A DNA stretch of 64,000 nucleotides, from the NCBI GenBank assembly GCA_017308235.1, contig JAFKFL010000013.1, forward strand, positions 1 through 64,000, in the 5' to 3' direction. Below, piece by piece: positions 8,254 through 17,679 of this stretch; position 1 is the first letter of the stretch, and each line of letters opens with the position of its first letter. The notes under the pieces are model-generated. The model had not been told where the DNA came from. It saw only the letters and a list, made by a program, of their open reading frames with translations, and did not search any database. This stretch comes from Alphaproteobacteria bacterium (GTDB lineage Bacteria > Pseudomonadota > Alphaproteobacteria > Reyranellales > Reyranellaceae). The position numbers were made by a program, and so were the translations under genes.

Positions 8254-9053
8254 GCGGCGCATCGCGTTCGCTGCGGCAGCCCGGCCTGCGCGGGATGGTG
8301 GTGGGCAGTGCCCTGCTGTTCGTCGCCTTCCTGGCAGCGTGGCAGTGGCTGCCGACGCTGTGCGGGATCCCGCCCTTCATCATCCCGTCGGTGAGCCTCG
8401 TATGGCAGGAGTTCCTGCACATGCTCACGCACGATCGCCTCGTGTTCCATACAGCGATCACGGCAATGCAGGTGGGCGTCGGTTTCATCCTGGGCGTGAT
8501 GCTGGGCATCGTCTGCGGCTTCGCGCTCGGCATGTCGCCGTCGGCCGAGTTCGTGCTTTCGCCCTACATCCTCGCGCTGCAGATCGCGCCCAAGGTCGCC
8601 TTCGCGCCGCTGTTCATCATCTGGTTCGGCTACACGGTCTATCCGAAGATCCTGGTCTGCATCCTGATCGTCTTCTTCCCTGTGATGATCAATGTCCTGG
8701 GCGCGGTGCGGGCGCTCGATCCGGACATCGTGCGGCTGGCGAAGTCGTTCACCGCCAACCGCCTGCAGGTCTTCTGGAAGATCGAATTTCCCGCCGCCAT
8801 GCCGCCCCTGTTCGCGGGCCTGCGCATCGCCGCGACCCTGGCGGTGATTGGCGTGCTGGTGGGCGAGCTGGTCGGCGGCAACATCGGCCTCGGCTATCTC
8901 CTGGCCTTTGGCGAAGGTGAGGGCAACACCGCCATGGTGTTCGTGGTCATCATCCTGCTGACGTTGATAGGCATCGTGCTCTACAGCATCGTGGCGTTCG
9001 CCGAGCGGCGCGTGCTGCACTACCTGCCGTCGCGGGCGCGGCTCCCGACATGA
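8250..9053 (+). CDS. ABC importer permease (SsuC/TauC type)
   Basis: 267 residues with about six hydrophobic membrane segments. The BPD-transporter EAA-like loop appears around IEFPAAMPPLFAGLRIA, which docks to the ATPase. It is typical of the nitrate/sulfonate/taurine permease family, which works as a homodimer. The start overlaps the binding-protein stop (ATGA) and the stop overlaps the next SDR gene (ATGA), so the whole stretch is one transcript. Confidence 0.92.
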   Translation: MSGASRSLRQPGLRGMVVGSALLFVAFLAAWQWLPTLCGIPPFIIPSVSLVWQEFLHMLTHDRLVFHTAITAMQVGVGFILGVMLGIVCGFALGMSPSAEFVLSPYILALQIAPKVAFAPLFIIWFGYTVYPKILVCILIVFFPVMINVLGAVRALDPDIVRLAKSFTANRLQVFWKIEFPAAMPPLFAGLRIAATLAVIGVLVGELVGGNIGLGYLLAFGEGEGNTAMVFVVIILLTLIGIVLYSIVAFAERRVLHYLPSRARLPT

Positions 9054-9808
9054 GCCTTGCCGGCCGCACGATCGTGATCACCGGCGCCGGCCGTGGCCTT
9101 GGTCGCGCCTTCGCCGAGGCTTGCGCCGCAGCGGACGCACAAGCGGTGATCGTGGCTGACGTGCGGGCCGATTGGGGCGAGGCGACGGTCGAGGCACTGC
9201 GCAAATCAGGCGCAAAGGCCACGTTCCTGCCGGTCGATCTCGGCGATCCCAAATCGATCGAGGCTTTTGCTGCGAAGGTTGCGGACCAACACGGTCCTAT
9301 CGACGGGCTGGTGAACAATGGCGCGATCGCCACCGGCATCGGCGGCAAGACCTTTGAGGAAATCGATATCGAGACCTGGGACCGCGTGATGGCGGTCAAT
9401 GTCCGCGGCACCTGGCTGATGACCAAGGCGATGGCGCCTTTGCTGCGGCGTTCAACGCTTGGCGGTCGCATCGTCAATCTCGCCTCGGATACCGCTCTCT
9501 GGGGTGCGCCGCGGCTGCTCCATTATGTCGGCAGCAAGGGCGCGGTGATCGCGATGACCCGCTCGCTCGCCCGCGAGCTCGGGCCCGACGGAATCGCAGT
9601 GAACGCCATCGCACCCGGCCTGGTGCTGGTCGAGGCGACCGAGTACGTGCCTGAGGAACGCAAGCAGCTCTATGTCGGCGGACGGGCCATGCCGCGCGCG
9701 CAGCGTCCGGACGATGTGACCGGCGTCGTGGTGTTCCTGCTGGGGCAGGGGGCAGGCTTCGTCACCGGCCAGCTCGTGCCGGTCAATGGCGGCTTTGTCT
9801 TCAACTGA
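9050..9808 (+). CDS. SDR-family oxidoreductase
   Basis: 252 residues. A classical short-chain dehydrogenase/reductase: cofactor loop GAGRGLGR, NNGAI in the NNAG position, and an intact Ser/Tyr/Lys set with YVGSK (YxxxK). It should oxidise or reduce an alcohol/ketone using NAD(P), for example a dihydrodiol or a side-chain alcohol in the pathway encoded by this operon. The start overlaps the permease stop (ATGA). Confidence 0.9.
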   Translation: MSLAGRTIVITGAGRGLGRAFAEACAAADAQAVIVADVRADWGEATVEALRKSGAKATFLPVDLGDPKSIEAFAAKVADQHGPIDGLVNNGAIATGIGGKTFEEIDIETWDRVMAVNVRGTWLMTKAMAPLLRRSTLGGRIVNLASDTALWGAPRLLHYVGSKGAVIAMTRSLARELGPDGIAVNAIAPGLVLVEATEYVPEERKQLYVGGRAMPRAQRPDDVTGVVVFLLGQGAGFVTGQLVPVNGGFVFN

Positions 9809-9815
9809 GGTGGAA

Positions 9816-10640
9816 ATGCCCGGCGAGCCGCTTCCCACCGAGAACAGGTACATCGTGCCGGCGCTGGCGCAGGGCCTCGGCATCCTGTCGCTGTTCGGCG
9901 GTGACCGCCGCAGCTTCACCGCACCGGAGATCGCCAAGGAACTGTCGCTGCCGCGCACCACGGTCTTTCGTCTCCTGCAGACGCTGCAATCGATGGACTA
10001 CGTCCGCTGCGAGGAGGACACGCGCCGGTTCAGCCTCGGGCCCGCGCTTTTGAACCGCGGCTTCGAGTATCTCGCCTCGCTCGACATGGTCGAGGTGGCG
10101 CAGCCCATCCTGCAACGGCTGCGCGACGAAACCGGTCTCTCGTCCCATATGGCAATCCGCGAGGGTTGCGAGATCATCTATGTCTCGCGCTTCCCGGCGC
10201 GCAGCACGATCGCGAGCAGCGTCAACATCGGCACGCGTTTTCCCGTCCATGCCACGATCATGGGCCGCATGACGATCTTCGAGATGAGCGACAGGGAACT
10301 GGCGGAGCTGTTCCGCGACCAGCCGCTCAAGCGCTTCACGAAGCACACGCCGACGACGCTCAAGGCCCTGAAGGCGCTGCTCGCCCAGGATCGCAAGCTT
10401 GGTTATGCGACCAGCGAGGCCTTCTTCGAGGCAGGCGTCAGCGCGGTCGCCGCGCCCGTGCGCGATGGCACGGGGCGCGTCGTGGCGGCGATCAACGTCA
10501 CCGCGGTCAACGCCCATATCGAGGAACAGGACATGCATGGCAGCCTCAAGGAAGCAGTTCTTGCCGCGGCTGCCGAAATCTCTCGCTGGCTCTACCGAAC
10601 CGCATCGGTAGAGACAGCTTCTCAAGTTGGAGGAACATGA
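9816..10640 (+). CDS. IclR-family transcriptional regulator
   Basis: 274 residues from the ATG at 9816, which follows gaggtgg; an in-frame ATG at 9786 lies inside the preceding gene and is less likely. A winged helix-turn-helix (about 15-75, PEIAKELSLPRTTVFRLLQTL) is followed by the IclR ligand-binding GAF-like domain with the usual FPVHAT, GYATS and SAVAAPV segments. IclR proteins commonly regulate aromatic catabolic operons in response to a pathway metabolite. Its position inside the operon suggests autoregulation along with the catabolic genes. Confidence 0.92.
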   Translation: MPGEPLPTENRYIVPALAQGLGILSLFGGDRRSFTAPEIAKELSLPRTTVFRLLQTLQSMDYVRCEEDTRRFSLGPALLNRGFEYLASLDMVEVAQPILQRLRDETGLSSHMAIREGCEIIYVSRFPARSTIASSVNIGTRFPVHATIMGRMTIFEMSDRELAELFRDQPLKRFTKHTPTTLKALKALLAQDRKLGYATSEAFFEAGVSAVAAPVRDGTGRVVAAINVTAVNAHIEEQDMHGSLKEAVLAAAAEISRWLYRTASVETASQVGGT

Positions 10641-10641
10641 C

Positions 10642-11601
10642 ATGCCGGACACCAGCCTCTCGCCACAGACTGCAAGCCCACTCGCGCGCGAAATGCGCTC
10701 GTTCACGGGTCTCTTCACGGAGAAGACGTTCGATTGGGATGCCTTTCCGGCAAGCCGAGGCTTTCCCGACCTCGCGCGCGCCCAGCTCCGCTACATCGGC
10801 GCCGGCGGATCGCCCAAGTCGAACGATCCCACGACGCTCAGGGCCGAGCATTTCACCTTCAGCCTGGTCAACCAGCCGGTTGGCAAATTCGCGGCCTCGC
10901 ATGCGCACGAGGTGGTCGAGCACTTCATGGTGCTGCAGGGCGTGCTGACGGTCGGCACCGTATGGGGCGACGAGGTGGTCGAGGTGAAGCTCGGGCCGAA
11001 GGACCTGCTACTGAACAAGAGCGGGCGGCCGCACGGCTTTCGCAACGACGGCGTCGAGCCGGTGCTGATGCAGATCTCCGTCGGCAGCGGCACGCCCGAG
11101 ATGCCCGTCCACGTCTGCCATCCCAAGAACAAGGATCTCGAGCTGTCGCGTCGCTTCGGCGCCCCGGGCCCAGAGAAGATCCATCTGTTCTCGCCCGAGA
11201 GCACCGACCGGCGGCATCAGGAGCTCGGCAAGCACGTCGTGCGACATCGCGATCGCGTGCCGGTGTGGGAGAAGGCAGGCTTCGCGCGCATGACCTACGT
11301 CGGCGAGGGCGGTGCACCGGCGCACGGCTACAGCATGGACATGATCCATCTGCCCAAAGGCGTCGCGGTGCGGCCTTACGTGCGCGAGGTCGAGGATGCG
11401 TACTTCGTCTTGGAGGGTGCGCTTACAGTCGGCTGGGAACAGGATGGCGAGATCGTCGAGCGGCGGCTCGGCGCGCGCGACCTGATCTTCAATCCGGCCG
11501 GCCGGCCGCACTATTTCCGCAACGATGGCGTGGCCGACGCGCAGTTCACGATGGTGATCGGCTCGGGCAAGCCGCAACCCGTCACTTTCGAAGCCGCATA
11601 A
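10642..11601 (+). CDS. Two-domain cupin protein
   Basis: 319 residues, two cupin barrels. The first (about 70-160) has a complete metal motif HAHEVVEHFMVLQG (HxHx3Ex6G) and GRPHGFRN. In the second (about 230-310) the equivalent positions read YVREVED, so the HxH and Glu ligands are lost, although GRPHYFRN remains. One metal site per chain is therefore expected. Bicupins of this kind include dioxygenases, isomerases and transcription-linked binding proteins, so the reaction is not assigned. A TTGGAGG ribosome-binding site precedes the ATG; it directly follows the IclR gene. Confidence 0.85.
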   Translation: MPDTSLSPQTASPLAREMRSFTGLFTEKTFDWDAFPASRGFPDLARAQLRYIGAGGSPKSNDPTTLRAEHFTFSLVNQPVGKFAASHAHEVVEHFMVLQGVLTVGTVWGDEVVEVKLGPKDLLLNKSGRPHGFRNDGVEPVLMQISVGSGTPEMPVHVCHPKNKDLELSRRFGAPGPEKIHLFSPESTDRRHQELGKHVVRHRDRVPVWEKAGFARMTYVGEGGAPAHGYSMDMIHLPKGVAVRPYVREVEDAYFVLEGALTVGWEQDGEIVERRLGARDLIFNPAGRPHYFRNDGVADAQFTMVIGSGKPQPVTFEAA

Positions 11602-11619
11602 GGAATCGATAACCTGATC

Positions 11620-12603
11620 ATGAGACGAAGGACATTGCTTGCACTGCCGGCGCTGATGGCGCCGGCGCCCTTTTTCCTTGCAGCGCGAAGCAAGGCGGAT
11701 ACGGCTTATCCCTCCAAGCCGATCCATATCGTCGTGTCTGTTTCGGCCGGCGGGTCGATCGACACCATCGCCCGGGCGTTCGGCGAGGAGCTCTCGCGCA
11801 GCCTCGGCCAGCCGGTCGTGATCGAGAATAAGCCCGGCGCCAACGGCAACATTGCTGCCGCCTCGGTCGCGCGAGCGGCGCCGGACGGATATACGCTTTT
11901 CGCGACGGGTGGCAGCACGCTCAACCTCAATCCGTTCCTCTACCATGAGCTGCCGTTCGACCCGGTGAAGAGCTTTGCGCCCATCACGCTGACGGCGCGC
12001 ACAAACTTCATCCTAGTCGTTCACCCCAAGCTTGGCGTCGAAACGCTCGAGGCGTTCGTGGCCTATGCCAAGGCGCATCCCAAGACACTCAACTACGGAT
12101 CGGCCGGCAGCGGCAGCCTGATCCACATTGCCACCGAGCTGTTCGATACGACGGTTGGCATCGAGGCCAACCACGTCCCTTACAAGGGGCTGGCGCCGGC
12201 CGTGAACGATCTGCTCGCCGGACAGATCGACTTCATGTTCGATTCGGCGACAACCATGTCCCATATCCAGGCTGGCCGATTGAAGGCGCTGGCGGTGATC
12301 GGTCCCAACCCGTTGCCGGCATTGCCTGAGCTGAAGCCGCTCTCCGCCTTCGGCATCAAGGGCGTCGACGCGGCGTCCGGATGGCATGGCCTGTTTGCAC
12401 CCGCCGGCACCCCGGGAGAAATTGTCGATCGCCTGAACAGCGCGCTGCGGATCATCCTGGATACGGCGGCGCTGCGCGAGCGTATCGTTTCTCTCGGCGC
12501 AGAGCCTGCCGCCACCACACCGACCGAGCTGGCGGAGATCCTGGCCAACGACCTCAAGCGTCTTGAGCCGATCGTCAAACGCGTCGGCGCCAGGCTCGAC
12601 TAG
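11620..12603 (+). CDS. Bug-family tripartite tricarboxylate transporter substrate-binding protein
   Basis: 327 residues. The N-terminus (RRRTLLALPALMAPAPFFLAA) is a signal peptide with an arginine-rich start that could be Tat- or Sec-dependent. The mature protein carries Bug/TctC hallmarks: YPSKPIHIVV, GGSIDTIAR, VIENKPGANGNIAA and SWHGLFAPAGTP-like segments. Bug proteins bind small carboxylates or aromatic acids in the periplasm. No TctA/TctB membrane partners are in the window, so it may serve an importer encoded elsewhere. It is the last gene of the operon, and its stop abuts the converging HD-domain gene. Confidence 0.92.
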   Translation: MRRRTLLALPALMAPAPFFLAARSKADTAYPSKPIHIVVSVSAGGSIDTIARAFGEELSRSLGQPVVIENKPGANGNIAAASVARAAPDGYTLFATGGSTLNLNPFLYHELPFDPVKSFAPITLTARTNFILVVHPKLGVETLEAFVAYAKAHPKTLNYGSAGSGSLIHIATELFDTTVGIEANHVPYKGLAPAVNDLLAGQIDFMFDSATTMSHIQAGRLKALAVIGPNPLPALPELKPLSAFGIKGVDAASGWHGLFAPAGTPGEIVDRLNSALRIILDTAALRERIVSLGAEPAATTPTELAEILANDLKRLEPIVKRVGARLD

Positions 12604-13365
12604 CTAAAGGTACTTTGCCGGGCGGATCATCGCCCGCCACATATGGGCGACCGGGCTGTTGTCGAAGCCCAGGCCCTCGGCGGGCTGGCGGAAGTTGCGG
12701 CCGATGATGTCGGTGAATTCCTCGAGCTCGACATGCAGGTTGGGGTCGAAGGAATAGATGTCGTGCACGGTGATCATCCGGCCGGACATGTACCACTTGT
12801 GTTTCCGCATCCGCTTGTAGTCCTCTTCCACGTACGGATCGGGCCGGTAATCCTTGCCGAACCAGGCGACGTAGGACTGCGGATATTCGTAGCCGACCGA
12901 TGCGTCGGGGTAGAAACGCAGCACCTGGTGGGCGCGGATCGCCCAGGTCACTTCCTCATCGACATAGGGCTCGATGAGCTGCGCACCCCAATAGCCGTGA
13001 TCGCCGCGAATGAAGCCGACAACCGAGATGTCGTGCAGCAGGCTGGCGAGCACCATCTTCTCCGGCAGGCCCGCCGTCATCGCATGACGCGCGCTTTGCA
13101 GGAGATGCATGGCGGGGCCGAAGCGGTACTTGAAGAAATCGATCAGAGTCGGCTTCTCCGGCATCGCCGGCAGGCGCGGATCGTCGCCCATCAGGAGACT
13201 GGCGTTGGGATTCTCCTTCAACAGCTGGCTGGCGTTCGGCGGGCGGCCGGTGTCGCCGTCGGCCAGCATGTGGAGACGCGACTTGATGACGATATAGTCG
13301 AGTTCCTGCGCCATCTTGGCTTCCAGCGCATCGGCGCGCTGGGACAGGCTCATGGCATCATTCAT
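12604..13365 (-). CDS. HD-domain protein (putative phosphohydrolase/oxygenase fold)
   Basis: 253 residues. The central part has an HD-superfamily layout: SARHAMTAG, LLHDISVVGF (the HD pair), HGYWGAQ and RAHQVLRFY, which supplies several candidate metal ligands. HD proteins include phosphohydrolases and the mixed-valent di-iron oxygenases (inositol oxygenase, PhnZ); which group applies cannot be settled here. No signal peptide or membrane segment is seen. The ATG at 13365 has cggag about ten bases upstream. The gene is divergent from the following hydrolase. Confidence 0.8.
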   Translation of the reverse strand: MNDAMSLSQRADALEAKMAQELDYIVIKSRLHMLADGDTGRPPNASQLLKENPNASLLMGDDPRLPAMPEKPTLIDFFKYRFGPAMHLLQSARHAMTAGLPEKMVLASLLHDISVVGFIRGDHGYWGAQLIEPYVDEEVTWAIRAHQVLRFYPDASVGYEYPQSYVAWFGKDYRPDPYVEEDYKRMRKHKWYMSGRMITVHDIYSFDPNLHVELEEFTDIIGRNFRQPAEGLGFDNSPVAHMWRAMIRPAKYL

Positions 13366-13417
13366 GGCATGGCTCCGAAATTCAGGATTGACGGTTAGCC
13401 TAGCACGGAGGGACGGC

Positions 13418-14095
13418 ATGACGGCAAAGAATGTGGCCATCGAGCTCGAAGGCGGCGGCAGCGTCTCCGGTCTCTGGCTTCGGCCGCCGACGGCCCGCGC
13501 CTGCCTCGTGCTCGCGCATGGCGCGGGTGCTGGCATGGCGCACAAGTCGATGGCGGCCATCGCCGATGGGCTCGCCGAGCGCGATGTGGCGACGCTGCGC
13601 TATCAGTTCCCCTACATGGAACGCGGCTCGAAGCGTCCCGATCCTCCTGCGATCGCTCATGCCGCTGTGCGCACGGCTTGCACCAGGGCAGCCGCACTGG
13701 CGAATACGCTTCCCCTTTTCGCGGGTGGCAGGTCGTTCGGCGGCCGCATGACCTCGCAAGCACAGGCCGCCGCGCCATTGGCAAATGTGCGCGGGCTCGT
13801 GTTCTTCGCTTTTCCGCTGCATCCCGCCGGCAAGCCCTCGGTGAGTCGCGCCGATCATCTCGCCAAGGTGGCGCTGCCGATGCTGTTCCTGCAGGGCACG
13901 CGGGATGCCCTGGCGGAACTTCCGCTGCTGGAGCCGACGGTCGCCGCGCTCGGCCCGCGGGCGAAACTCGTCCTCGCACCCGACGCCGATCACTCGTTCC
14001 ACGTACCCGCCAAGAGTGGCCGCACCGACAAGGAGGTGCTGGCCACGCTGTTGGACGATGCCGCTGCATGGATGATCAGCGCAGCCAACGCCTGA
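13418..14095 (+). CDS. Alpha/beta hydrolase, KANL3/Tex30-like
   Basis: 225 residues. The sequence has an oxyanion-type loop HGAGAGM near residue 35, a nucleophile elbow GGRSFGGRM (Ser in GRSFGG), an acid region around FLQGTRDALAE and a C-terminal His in DADHSFHVP, giving a complete Ser/Asp/His set. The compact size and GRSFGG elbow fit the KANL3/Tex30-like dienelactone-hydrolase-related group. The ATG is preceded by cggaggg. It is cytoplasmic by its lack of a signal sequence; the substrate is unknown. Confidence 0.85.
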   Translation: MTAKNVAIELEGGGSVSGLWLRPPTARACLVLAHGAGAGMAHKSMAAIADGLAERDVATLRYQFPYMERGSKRPDPPAIAHAAVRTACTRAAALANTLPLFAGGRSFGGRMTSQAQAAAPLANVRGLVFFAFPLHPAGKPSVSRADHLAKVALPMLFLQGTRDALAELPLLEPTVAALGPRAKLVLAPDADHSFHVPAKSGRTDKEVLATLLDDAAAWMISAANA

Positions 14096-14158
14096 CACGG
14101 CGAGGGCGGCAGGTCGCAAAAGAACGGGGATGGACCCGCCCACGGCGATTGCATTGGC

Positions 14159-17100
14159 ATGTCGATTGGACCTACCGTTCCCTTACGGAAAAGCCTTGTG
14201 AAGAAATCAGCCCCCTCGTCCTCGCCGCGCAAATCCCGTCTCGCGGCCACGCCGGACTATGACGCCCTGAAGTGGCGTTGCATTGGTCCCACGCGCGGTG
14301 GCCGTGTCGTCGCCGTCTCGGGTGATCCGGTGAACAGGATGGTCTTCTATTTCGGCGCCTGTGCGGGCGGCATCTGGAAGACCGAGGACGGCGGCGTGTT
14401 CTGGCGCTGCGTTTCGGACGGCTTCATGGGCAGTGCGGCCGTCGGGTCGATCGCGGTCGCGCCCTCGGACGCCAACGTGGTCTATGCCGGTACCGGCGAA
14501 ACGGCGATCCGCCTCGACGTCTCCTACGGCGACGGCATCTACAAGTCGAGCGACGCCGGCCGCACGTGGCGCCATGTCGGCCTCAGGAACAGCAAGTTCG
14601 TGGGCCGCATCTGCATCCATCCGCAGAACCCCGACCTCGTTTATGCCGCGGTGCTGGGCGACGTGTTCGGGCCCAATGCCGAACGCGGCGTCTATCGCTC
14701 CCGGGACGGCGGCGCGAGCTGGCAAAAGATCCTGCACCGCAGCGACGTCGCGGGCGCGATCGACCTCACCATGGACCCGAACAATCCGCGTCTCCTGTTC
14801 GCGTCGATCTGGGAGGCGCGGCGCAATTTCTGGAACATATCGAGCGGCGGCCCGGGCAGCGGGATCTTCCGCAGCACCGACGGCGGCGACACCTGGGAGG
14901 AGATCTCGCGCAAGCCCGGCCTGCCCGATGGATTGCTGGGCAAGATCGGCGTCGCGATCTCGCCGGCGCGCGCCGGCCGCGTCTGGGTGCTGGTCGAGGC
15001 CGAGGGCGACAAGACCGGGCTCTATCGCTCCGACGACTACGGCATGCGCTGGACCATGGTGTCGCCCAACCGCGACCTCATGCACCGGCCCTGGTACTAC
15101 ACGCACGTCTTTGCCGATCCCGGCCATGGCGACACCGTCTACGTCACCAACCTGCAGATGTGGAAGTCGACCGACGGCGGCACGACCTTCAACGAGGTCA
15201 CGACGCGGCATGGCGACAATCACGACCTCTGGATCGATCCCAAGGATCCGACGCGCATGATCGAGGGCAACGACGGCGGCGCCCATGTCTCGTTCAACAG
15301 TGGCGCCTCGTGGTCCACGATCTACAACCAGAAGACCGCGCAGTTCTATCGCCTCGATATCGACAACCAGTACCCCTATCGGGTCTACGGCACGCAGCAG
15401 GACAACACCTCGATCTCGGTGCCCAGCGCTTCGGAGTGGGGCGTGATCACGCTCGCCGACTGCTCCTATCCCGGCACCGGCGAATCGGGCTTCATCGCCG
15501 TCGATCCGCGCGACCATAATGTCGTCTATGTCGGCGCGATCGGCTCGAGCCCGGGCGGCGCGGGCGCGCTGCAGCGCTACGACCATCGCACGCGCCAGAT
15601 CCAGCTGGTCAATGTCTGGCCGGAGGAATCGACCGGCATTGCGCCTGAGGATCTGAAGTATCGCTTCGCCTGGACCTTCCCCATCGTTTTCTCGCCGCAC
15701 GATCCCGGCACGCTCTATGCCGGCGGCAACTGCGTGTTCCGCACGCGCGACGAGGGCATGAGCTGGGAGCGCATCTCGCCCGACCTCAGCCTGAACGAGC
15801 GCAAGCGCCAAGGTGCGTCAGGCGGCCCGATCACCCGCGAAAGCGCCGGCGCGGAGGTCCATGCCACTTGCGCCTCCGTGGTGGAATCGCCCCATCGCCG
15901 AGGCGAGATATGGGCGTCGACTGACGACGGCCTGGTCCATGTCACGCGTGACGCCGGCAAGAGCTGGAAGGACGTCACGCCCAAGGGCCTTCCGGAGCTG
16001 GCCTATGTCGGTTGCGTCGAAGTCTCGGCGCACGACGCCGACACGATCTATGTCGCGGCAACACGCTACAAGCTCGCCGACTATCGCCCGCATCTCTTCA
16101 AGAGTACCGACGGCGGCAGGAGCTGGAAATCGATCAACGGCAACCTGCCCAAGGACGAGATCAGCCGCGTCGTGCGTGCCGATCCCGTTGCCAAGGGCCT
16201 GCTTTATGTCGGCACCGAGACCGGCATCCATTTCAGCCTCGACGACGGGGCGACCTGGACGCGCATGGAAGGCCTGCCCAACGTGCCGGTCTACGACATG
16301 AAGCTGAAGGACAGCGATCTGGTGGCAGCAACACACGGCCGCTCGTTCTGGATCCTGGACGATGTGACGGCCTTGCGTGGGCTGGCTGACGGTCGTCGCA
16401 CGACGCGGGTCTTCCCGCCGCGCACGGCCATCCGCACCAAGCTGCACTGGAGCGCCGGCGCCAATGTGCGCACCGGCGTCGCCTATGGCCCGGCCTTCGG
16501 CATCGACGGCAGCACTGTCATGGTGGAGAAGGCCGACGGCACGCGCTACCGCGAGCATCTCGATGTCGGCGAGAACCCGCCCAACGGCGCGATCGTCTAC
16601 TACTGGCTGGCGGAGAAGGAGCCGGGCCCGGTGACGCTCACTTTCCGCGATTCGGGGGGCCGCAAGATCATCGCCTACGCGAGCAACGACGAGGCCTTGG
16701 CGCCGGTCCGGCGGCCCACCGCCAAGCCGGGCCTCAACCGCTACGTCTGGGACCTGAAGTATCCCGGGCCGACCCGACTCGACTACGGCCTGGCGCCGCC
16801 CCGGCCCAAGCCGCTGGTGCCCGATCCCGAGAATCCTCCCGGCCCAACGGTGGTCCCGGGCAGCTACGGCATCGAGCTGACGGTGGGCGAGAAGGCCAAC
16901 AGCAAGAGCCATTCGGCGAAGTTTACCGTGGTCAAGGATCCGCGCCTGCCGACGACGGCGCCCGAGTACGCCGCGCAGTTCGCCTTGCACCAGCAGCTGA
17001 TTGCGTCGGTGTCCAAGCTCAAGCAGGCGGTCAACCGCCTGCGCAAGATGAAGCGCCAGCTCGATGAGGCAGCCAACCATCTCGGCAAGGGCGAGCGCGC

Positions 17101-17413
17101 GCTCAAGGGTCGCGCCGCGGCGATCGTGCGCAAGCTCTCGGCCATCGAGAGCGTGATGGTCGACCCGCATCGCAAGTCGGTGCGCGACGTGCTGCGCAAT
17201 CCGGCGGGCCTCAACGATACCCTGATCGACATGGTCGCCATGGCGACCACTGCCGACCGGCCGCCGACCACTCAGACCACGGCAGTGTCGCGCGAGGTCA
17301 TGGCCAAGGTCGACAGCGAGGTCGCCAAGTTCGAGGCGATCGTCAAGAAGGACGTCGCCGAGCTCAACGCCGCGCTCGCCAAGGCGAAAGTGCGGCACGT
17401 GGCGGCCATCTGA
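14159..17413 (+). CDS. BNR-repeat / sortilin-like beta-propeller protein
   Basis: 1,084 residues. Repeated Asp-box (BNR) units such as SSDAGRTW, SRDGGASW, STDGGDTW, SDDYGMRW, STDGGTTF, TRDEGMSW, TRDAGKSW, STDGGRSW and SLDDGATW show one or two multi-bladed propellers (about 30-720), as in VPS10/sortilin and bacterial glycosyl-hydrolase-like proteins. A lysine/arginine-rich C-terminal helical segment (about 930-1080) follows. Catalytic residues of sialidases or xyloglucanases are not evident, so binding rather than hydrolysis is possible. No clear signal peptide is seen, and the start has no strong ribosome-binding site; a GTG about 40 bases further in is an alternative. Confidence 0.85.
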   Translation: MSIGPTVPLRKSLVKKSAPSSSPRKSRLAATPDYDALKWRCIGPTRGGRVVAVSGDPVNRMVFYFGACAGGIWKTEDGGVFWRCVSDGFMGSAAVGSIAVAPSDANVVYAGTGETAIRLDVSYGDGIYKSSDAGRTWRHVGLRNSKFVGRICIHPQNPDLVYAAVLGDVFGPNAERGVYRSRDGGASWQKILHRSDVAGAIDLTMDPNNPRLLFASIWEARRNFWNISSGGPGSGIFRSTDGGDTWEEISRKPGLPDGLLGKIGVAISPARAGRVWVLVEAEGDKTGLYRSDDYGMRWTMVSPNRDLMHRPWYYTHVFADPGHGDTVYVTNLQMWKSTDGGTTFNEVTTRHGDNHDLWIDPKDPTRMIEGNDGGAHVSFNSGASWSTIYNQKTAQFYRLDIDNQYPYRVYGTQQDNTSISVPSASEWGVITLADCSYPGTGESGFIAVDPRDHNVVYVGAIGSSPGGAGALQRYDHRTRQIQLVNVWPEESTGIAPEDLKYRFAWTFPIVFSPHDPGTLYAGGNCVFRTRDEGMSWERISPDLSLNERKRQGASGGPITRESAGAEVHATCASVVESPHRRGEIWASTDDGLVHVTRDAGKSWKDVTPKGLPELAYVGCVEVSAHDADTIYVAATRYKLADYRPHLFKSTDGGRSWKSINGNLPKDEISRVVRADPVAKGLLYVGTETGIHFSLDDGATWTRMEGLPNVPVYDMKLKDSDLVAATHGRSFWILDDVTALRGLADGRRTTRVFPPRTAIRTKLHWSAGANVRTGVAYGPAFGIDGSTVMVEKADGTRYREHLDVGENPPNGAIVYYWLAEKEPGPVTLTFRDSGGRKIIAYASNDEALAPVRRPTAKPGLNRYVWDLKYPGPTRLDYGLAPPRPKPLVPDPENPPGPTVVPGSYGIELTVGEKANSKSHSAKFTVVKDPRLPTTAPEYAAQFALHQQLIASVSKLKQAVNRLRKMKRQLDEAANHLGKGERALKGRAAAIVRKLSAIESVMVDPHRKSVRDVLRNPAGLNDTLIDMVAMATTADRPPTTQTTAVSREVMAKVDSEVAKFEAIVKKDVAELNAALAKAKVRHVAAI

Positions 17414-17431
17414 TCAGCGAGGGGAACAAGG

Positions 17432-17566
17432 ATGGACTTCATCGAACGGCTCTTTGGCCTGTCGCCCGACAACGGCGACGGCTCGACGGAAATCCTGTGG
17501 CTTGTCGTGCTCGCGGTCGTCATCGCCGTGTTCGTCTATGTCCGGAGGCGTAGGCGGTCTTCGTGA
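17432..17566 (+). CDS. Small single-pass membrane peptide
   Basis: 44 residues beginning MDFIERLFGLSPDNGDG, followed by one hydrophobic helix (ILWLVVLAVVIAVFVYV) and a basic RRRRRSS tail. A gaggggaacaa ribosome-binding site lies just before the ATG, and the gene starts 18 bases after the BNR-protein stop, so it may be co-transcribed. The basic end predicts an N-out/C-in orientation. It looks like a real small membrane protein, but no family is recognised. Confidence 0.55.
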   Translation: MDFIERLFGLSPDNGDGSTEILWLVVLAVVIAVFVYVRRRRRSS

Positions 17567-17679
17567 GCTCGGCGCGCGGGTAAAGTCGCGCGGCTGCCGG
17601 TAGCAGTCGTGCCGCCCAGTAGCTACATTGAAGCTGCGATCGGGCTCTGACATTCGGACCGAAGGAGGAGGGCAGGACC

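Noticed and set aside
14207..15811. Minus-strand open frame of 534 codons opposite the BNR protein
   Set aside because: It mirrors the third-position GC of the propeller gene; there is no ribosome-binding site or family pattern.
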